The translations under genes were made by a program, and so were the position numbers. The notes under the pieces are model-generated. The model ran no database searches and had not been told where the DNA came from. It worked only from the letters and a program-made list of their open reading frames with translations. Below are positions 5,095-7,712 of a stretch of 7,712 bases of DNA, one piece after another (the first letter of the stretch is position 1; every line of letters begins with the position of its first letter). Source of the stretch: Deltaproteobacteria bacterium (GTDB lineage Bacteria > Myxococcota_A > UBA9042 > DTJE01); contig JADHTP010000146.1 in assembly GCA_016784945.1 (NCBI GenBank), positions 1 through 7,712 on the forward strand. Reading direction: 5' to 3'.

Positions 5095-7369
5095 ATCTCA
5101 CCCAACCCACTTTCACCAGGGCGGGGACCAGCAGGATATCGCCTGCCAGGGCCACGATCAGGGTCATGGGCAACAGGGTTCCCATCACGGCCAGGGACAG
5201 GTAGCTGGACAGGGCGAAGGGCATGAATCCCGCCACCAGGATCACGGTGGTGGTGACGATCCCCCGTCCCGAAAAGTGGAAAGTCCGCCTGATGGCTTCG
5301 GCGGTGTCCGGTGACCGAAGGGACTCGATGCGGAAACGCATCAGGAAGTGCACCGTGTCGTCCACGCCGATACCGATGGCGATCATGGCCAGGCCCAGAA
5401 GGTCAGAGTCCACGTCGCCCCAGAAGATGCCCAGGTAGCCCCCGAGGACCAGCAGGGGCAGCAGGTTGGGGATCATGGACCACAGCCCCACCTTCCAGGA
5501 ACGCAGACCGATGATCATCATCAGGGTGATCAGGAAGACCGCCAGGGCCAGCCCGTTCTTCTGACCTTGCACGATGGCCTCGATCCAGTCCCCCATGAGG
5601 TAGGCCAGCCCCGTGACCTCGGCCGAGGCACGGTCCCCCAGCGCCTGCCGGGCGAGGCCCTCGATTTCCTTGCCCGTGTCCCGGGTGTGGACCACCCCCT
5701 CACCGGGGATGTGGATGGTCATGCGCAGGTTCCGCCGGTCGAAGTCCACCAGACGATCCAGGTCCTCTCCCCCCGCCATTTCGAACAGCAGGAGGTACTG
5801 GGCCAGGGCCTGTCGCGAGGTGGGCAGGCGGTCCTCTTTTCCGCCTCCTCCGCCGAATTCACGATGGATTATCTCCATGAGGTCCACCATGGAGTAGGCC
5901 TGGTCCACGTCCGCAAGTGCCACCACGGTGTCCTGCAGTTCTGCGATGGCAGCGAAGGTCCCGGGTTCCAGGAGGTCCTTGCCCTCGGGGGCCTCGATGA
6001 ACAGGTCCATCATGTTGGAACCCGAATAGTTCGAACGGAACCAGTCCCCGTCCACGCGCAGGCGGTGGTCCTCGTCCATTCTCCTGGCCATGTCCGTTTC
6101 GATCCGGGCGCTGGTCGCGCCCCAGGCGGCGGCGAGAGCCAGGACCGCGAATCCCGCGATGATCCACGGGGCGCGTCGGACGGAAAACCGCGATACGGCT
6201 TCCAGGAAATCGTCAAGGAACTCCTGTACCCGGCCGGTGGTCCCCTGTTTCCAGGGTTTGGGGCGGCGCATCAGCGACCACATGATGGGGACCAGGGTGA
6301 TGGCGATCAGCAGGGAAACCGACACCCCGAAGGCCAGGGTGATGCCCAGCGTCCTGAAGACAGGCGTGGGGACCAGGGACAGGGACACGAATCCCGCGAA
6401 GGTGGTGACCGACGTGAGGACACAGGCGGTACCCACGTCGGAGCCCGCGGCCAGGATGGCTTCCCGGCGCGACAGTCCGCGGCCCAGTTCCAGCAGGTAG
6501 GCGCTGCACAGGTGGATCACGTCCGAAAAACTGATGATGAGGATGATTCCGGGAACCATGCTCGTGAGGATGCTGACCTGGCGGTCGAGCAAAACGGCGA
6601 AACCCATGGTCCACACCACGGCGATGAGGGCCACCGCCATGCTCACGGCCACTGGCCAGAAGCGCCGGAACATGATCCATACCGTGAACAGCAGGACCAG
6701 GCACACCAGGGGGAACAGCCGCTTCACGTTGAACTGGGTCTCCTCCACGGTGGTGGCCACGGTTGCGGGCACGCCGACCACGTGCAACATGTCCTTGTCG
6801 AAACCGGCCCTTTCGAACGTTTCGATGATTTCGGCTATGAGGGGCGGTCCCTTTTCGGCGGGTCGATCCTCCACCGTGTTCAGTTCCACGACGATGGCCG
6901 TGCTGAGGCCGTCGGCGGACACGAAGAGGCCCTTTGCGAAGGGATCGGACAGGAGGGCTTCCTTGATCCTGGCGCGGTTGTCCGGATTGCGGCGGGCTTC
7001 GTCGGAGTACTTGTGGACCACCAGGTCCTCGCCCTCACCGTCGATGTGCTGGATGTCGAGAACGGTCCTGACCTTGCAGTCGGGGGCATACCTTTCGATG
7101 GACCGGCTGATGGTCCTGAGGCGTTCCTGGACATCCGGCGCCAGGATGTCCGGTTCCTCCAGGGCCGCGACGATCACGTCGTTGTTTCCGAACTCGGCCT
7201 GGCGTTCCAGGTAGCTTTGATAACCGGGGTGCTCGGACAGGATCATCCGGCCGATGGAGGAAGCGAAGACGCCCCGGGTCATGTTCCAGGCCGCAGCGGC
7301 GGTCACCAGGGCCAGCAGGGCCAGAACCGCCCATCGGAAACGGATGATGAATCGGATGTAGGTATTCAT
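5051..7369 (-). CDS. RND superfamily / MMPL-type exporter
   Basis: This 772-residue inner-membrane transporter is built as two repeats. Each has one membrane helix, a large periplasmic domain and a five-helix bundle. TM1 is at about 13-30 and the first periplasmic domain at 31-215. The next helices lie at about 217-365, containing IISFSDVIHLCSAYLLE (278-294). TM7 is at about 400-418 and the second periplasmic domain at 419-600. The last helices (604-755) contain AIGIGVDDTVHFLMRF (664-679), the acidic intramembrane motif that relays protons in MMPL/HpnN-type RND proteins. The family moves lipids, hopanoids or other hydrophobic molecules using the proton gradient; the substrate here is unknown. 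A GGGGG run (506-510) makes a flexible loop. The ATG at 7369 overlaps the TGA of a short upstream frame (ATGA), so it was probably the second gene of an operon. Its final 14 or so codons overlap the opposite-strand gene remnant. Confidence 0.85.
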   Translation of the reverse strand: MNTYIRFIIRFRWAVLALLALVTAAAAWNMTRGVFASSIGRMILSEHPGYQSYLERQAEFGNNDVIVAALEEPDILAPDVQERLRTISRSIERYAPDCKVRTVLDIQHIDGEGEDLVVHKYSDEARRNPDNRARIKEALLSDPFAKGLFVSADGLSTAIVVELNTVEDRPAEKGPPLIAEIIETFERAGFDKDMLHVVGVPATVATTVEETQFNVKRLFPLVCLVLLFTVWIMFRRFWPVAVSMAVALIAVVWTMGFAVLLDRQVSILTSMVPGIILIISFSDVIHLCSAYLLELGRGLSRREAILAAGSDVGTACVLTSVTTFAGFVSLSLVPTPVFRTLGITLAFGVSVSLLIAITLVPIMWSLMRRPKPWKQGTTGRVQEFLDDFLEAVSRFSVRRAPWIIAGFAVLALAAAWGATSARIETDMARRMDEDHRLRVDGDWFRSNYSGSNMMDLFIEAPEGKDLLEPGTFAAIAELQDTVVALADVDQAYSMVDLMEIIHREFGGGGGKEDRLPTSRQALAQYLLLFEMAGGEDLDRLVDFDRRNLRMTIHIPGEGVVHTRDTGKEIEGLARQALGDRASAEVTGLAYLMGDWIEAIVQGQKNGLALAVFLITLMMIIGLRSWKVGLWSMIPNLLPLLVLGGYLGIFWGDVDSDLLGLAMIAIGIGVDDTVHFLMRFRIESLRSPDTAEAIRRTFHFSGRGIVTTTVILVAGFMPFALSSYLSLAVMGTLLPMTLIVALAGDILLVPALVKVGWVRFNWGDRVPTGRPGA

Positions 7370-7536
7370 TCGAAGGCGTTGCTCCAGCCCGTCCGGTGGT
7401 CCAGGTGCGACGGCTTCACGTCACCCGACCGCAATCCTATCGATACCATGATTCCTTCGTAAACGTCCCAACCGTGGTTCACGCGGGCCCATTCCATGGG
7501 GCCAGCAGAACGAAGTCCCAGTCCGGAGCGAGCAGT
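7366..7536 (-). pseudogene. 3' remnant of the gene upstream of the exporter
   Basis: A minus-strand frame ends with TGA at 7366-7368, sharing bases with the exporter's ATG. Its C-terminal part (SGDVKPSHLDHRTGWSNAFE) uses codons like the other genes. Going upstream, the frame can begin only at TTG 7548 or ATG 7497, neither with a Shine-Dalgarno sequence, and it reaches an in-frame TAA (7555-7557) inside the first 25-bp direct repeat. The simplest reading is that a longer gene, co-translated with the exporter, lost its 5' part when the transposase-associated sequence at 7537-7712 arrived. The product is unrecognised. MMPL exporters are often paired with LolA-like or outer-membrane lipoprotein genes, but nothing in this fragment proves that. 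An intact short leader peptide starting at 7497 (43 residues) is possible. Confidence 0.45.
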
Positions 7537-7598
7537 CCAGCAACCCAACCCAGGTTAATTTCCGCGCAGCAACCCAGCAACCCAACCCAGGTTAATTT
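7537..7598. repeat. Two identical 25-bp direct repeats upstream of the transposase
   Basis: The 25 bases at 7537-7561 recur exactly at 7574-7598, a 37-bp period with 12 bases between. Each copy contains CAACCCAACCCAGGTTAATTT, in which AACC-CA-GGTT is a small imperfect palindrome. The pair lies 42 bases before the transposase start. It probably belongs to the transposase unit, as REP-like recognition sequences do for RAYTs, but may equally be an operator for it. Confidence 0.75.
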
Positions 7599-7640
7599 TT
7601 GGCGAAACGGTTGGGGCCCATTCCCGATAGTTATCATGAG

Positions 7641-7712
7641 ATGTCAGCGCCCCGGCAGATACTACCCGGCTCCACCTACCTGGTCTCCCGCAGGACCACC
7701 CAGCTCATGTTC
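7641..7712 (+). CDS. REP-associated tyrosine transposase (RAYT, IS200/Y1_Tnp type), N-terminal 24 codons only
   Basis: The frame opens at ATG 7641 and runs to the window edge. Its 24 residues read MSAPRQILPGSTYLVSRRTT and then QLMF. The sequence 'RPRQILPG.TYLVTRR..QR.F' is the usual N-terminus of REP-associated Y1 transposases, where the 'TYLVTRR' strand begins the HUH-fold domain. The HUH histidines and catalytic tyrosine lie beyond the window and cannot be checked. Such enzymes cut single-stranded DNA at REP/palindromic sequences and are often domesticated single-copy genes. An in-phase alternative ATG seven bases upstream (7634) is in another frame and gives no family match. Only a weak GAG precedes the start. 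The two 25-bp direct repeats upstream probably belong to the same unit. Confidence 0.7.
   Translation, partial: MSAPRQILPGSTYLVSRRTTQLMF

Noticed and set aside
5348..7462. Plus-strand frame of 704 codons opposite the exporter
   Set aside because: Its composition (runs of DHGQ, GDQ and HGE) is typical of the complement of a membrane-protein gene. It has no domains, and the minus-strand exporter is unmistakable.

Overview
The window is a GC-rich bacterial chromosomal segment with strong GC preference at third codon positions. A type IV pilin-like C-terminus, a predicted lipoprotein, RND/MMPL-type export machinery and the start of a REP-associated (IS200/Y1) transposase all fit a Gram-negative diderm. 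The overall style resembles Myxococcota/Desulfobacterota-like lineages or related candidate phyla. That placement is an impression from gene content only, since no rRNA or marker gene is present.

Layout: (1) At the left edge, on +, is the tail of a pilin-like protein, coupled by an ATGA overlap to a small predicted lipoprotein. (2) Convergent to them, on -, is a 677-aa polytopic membrane protein of the GT-C glycosyltransferase-like type with a helical C-terminal region. (3) A roughly 320-bp divergent intergenic region holds a 183-bp foldback element. It has 17-bp perfect terminal inverted repeats and CGTGNN hexamer arms, and it lies between a possible promoter for the membrane protein and an extended -10 promoter for (4) a 76-aa cysteine-rich protein on + that starts with TTG. 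(5) After a short heptamer repeat comes a nitronate monooxygenase/FabK-like flavoprotein on -. (6) Behind it are two apparently incomplete genes: a protein ending in half a response-regulator receiver domain (-), and the 3' end of an unrecognised gene (+). (7) A complete 772-aa RND/MMPL exporter on - follows. Its start overlaps the stop of a short upstream reading frame that looks like the 3' remnant of a lost partner gene. (8) At the right edge are two identical 25-bp direct repeats and the first 24 codons of a RAYT-like transposase on +.

How it fits together: there is no single large operon. The pilin/lipoprotein pair and the exporter with its lost partner are the only coupled units. The other genes are single transcription units. 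Much of the non-coding or broken sequence looks like the result of mobile-element and rearrangement activity: the foldback element, the heptamer repeat, two 3' gene remnants and the RAYT with its direct repeats. I found no CRISPR array, tRNA, rRNA or convincing rho-independent terminator. No clearly new multi-gene system is visible. The most interesting items are the foldback element, the cysteine-rich small protein and the transposase-associated repeats next to a truncated operon.
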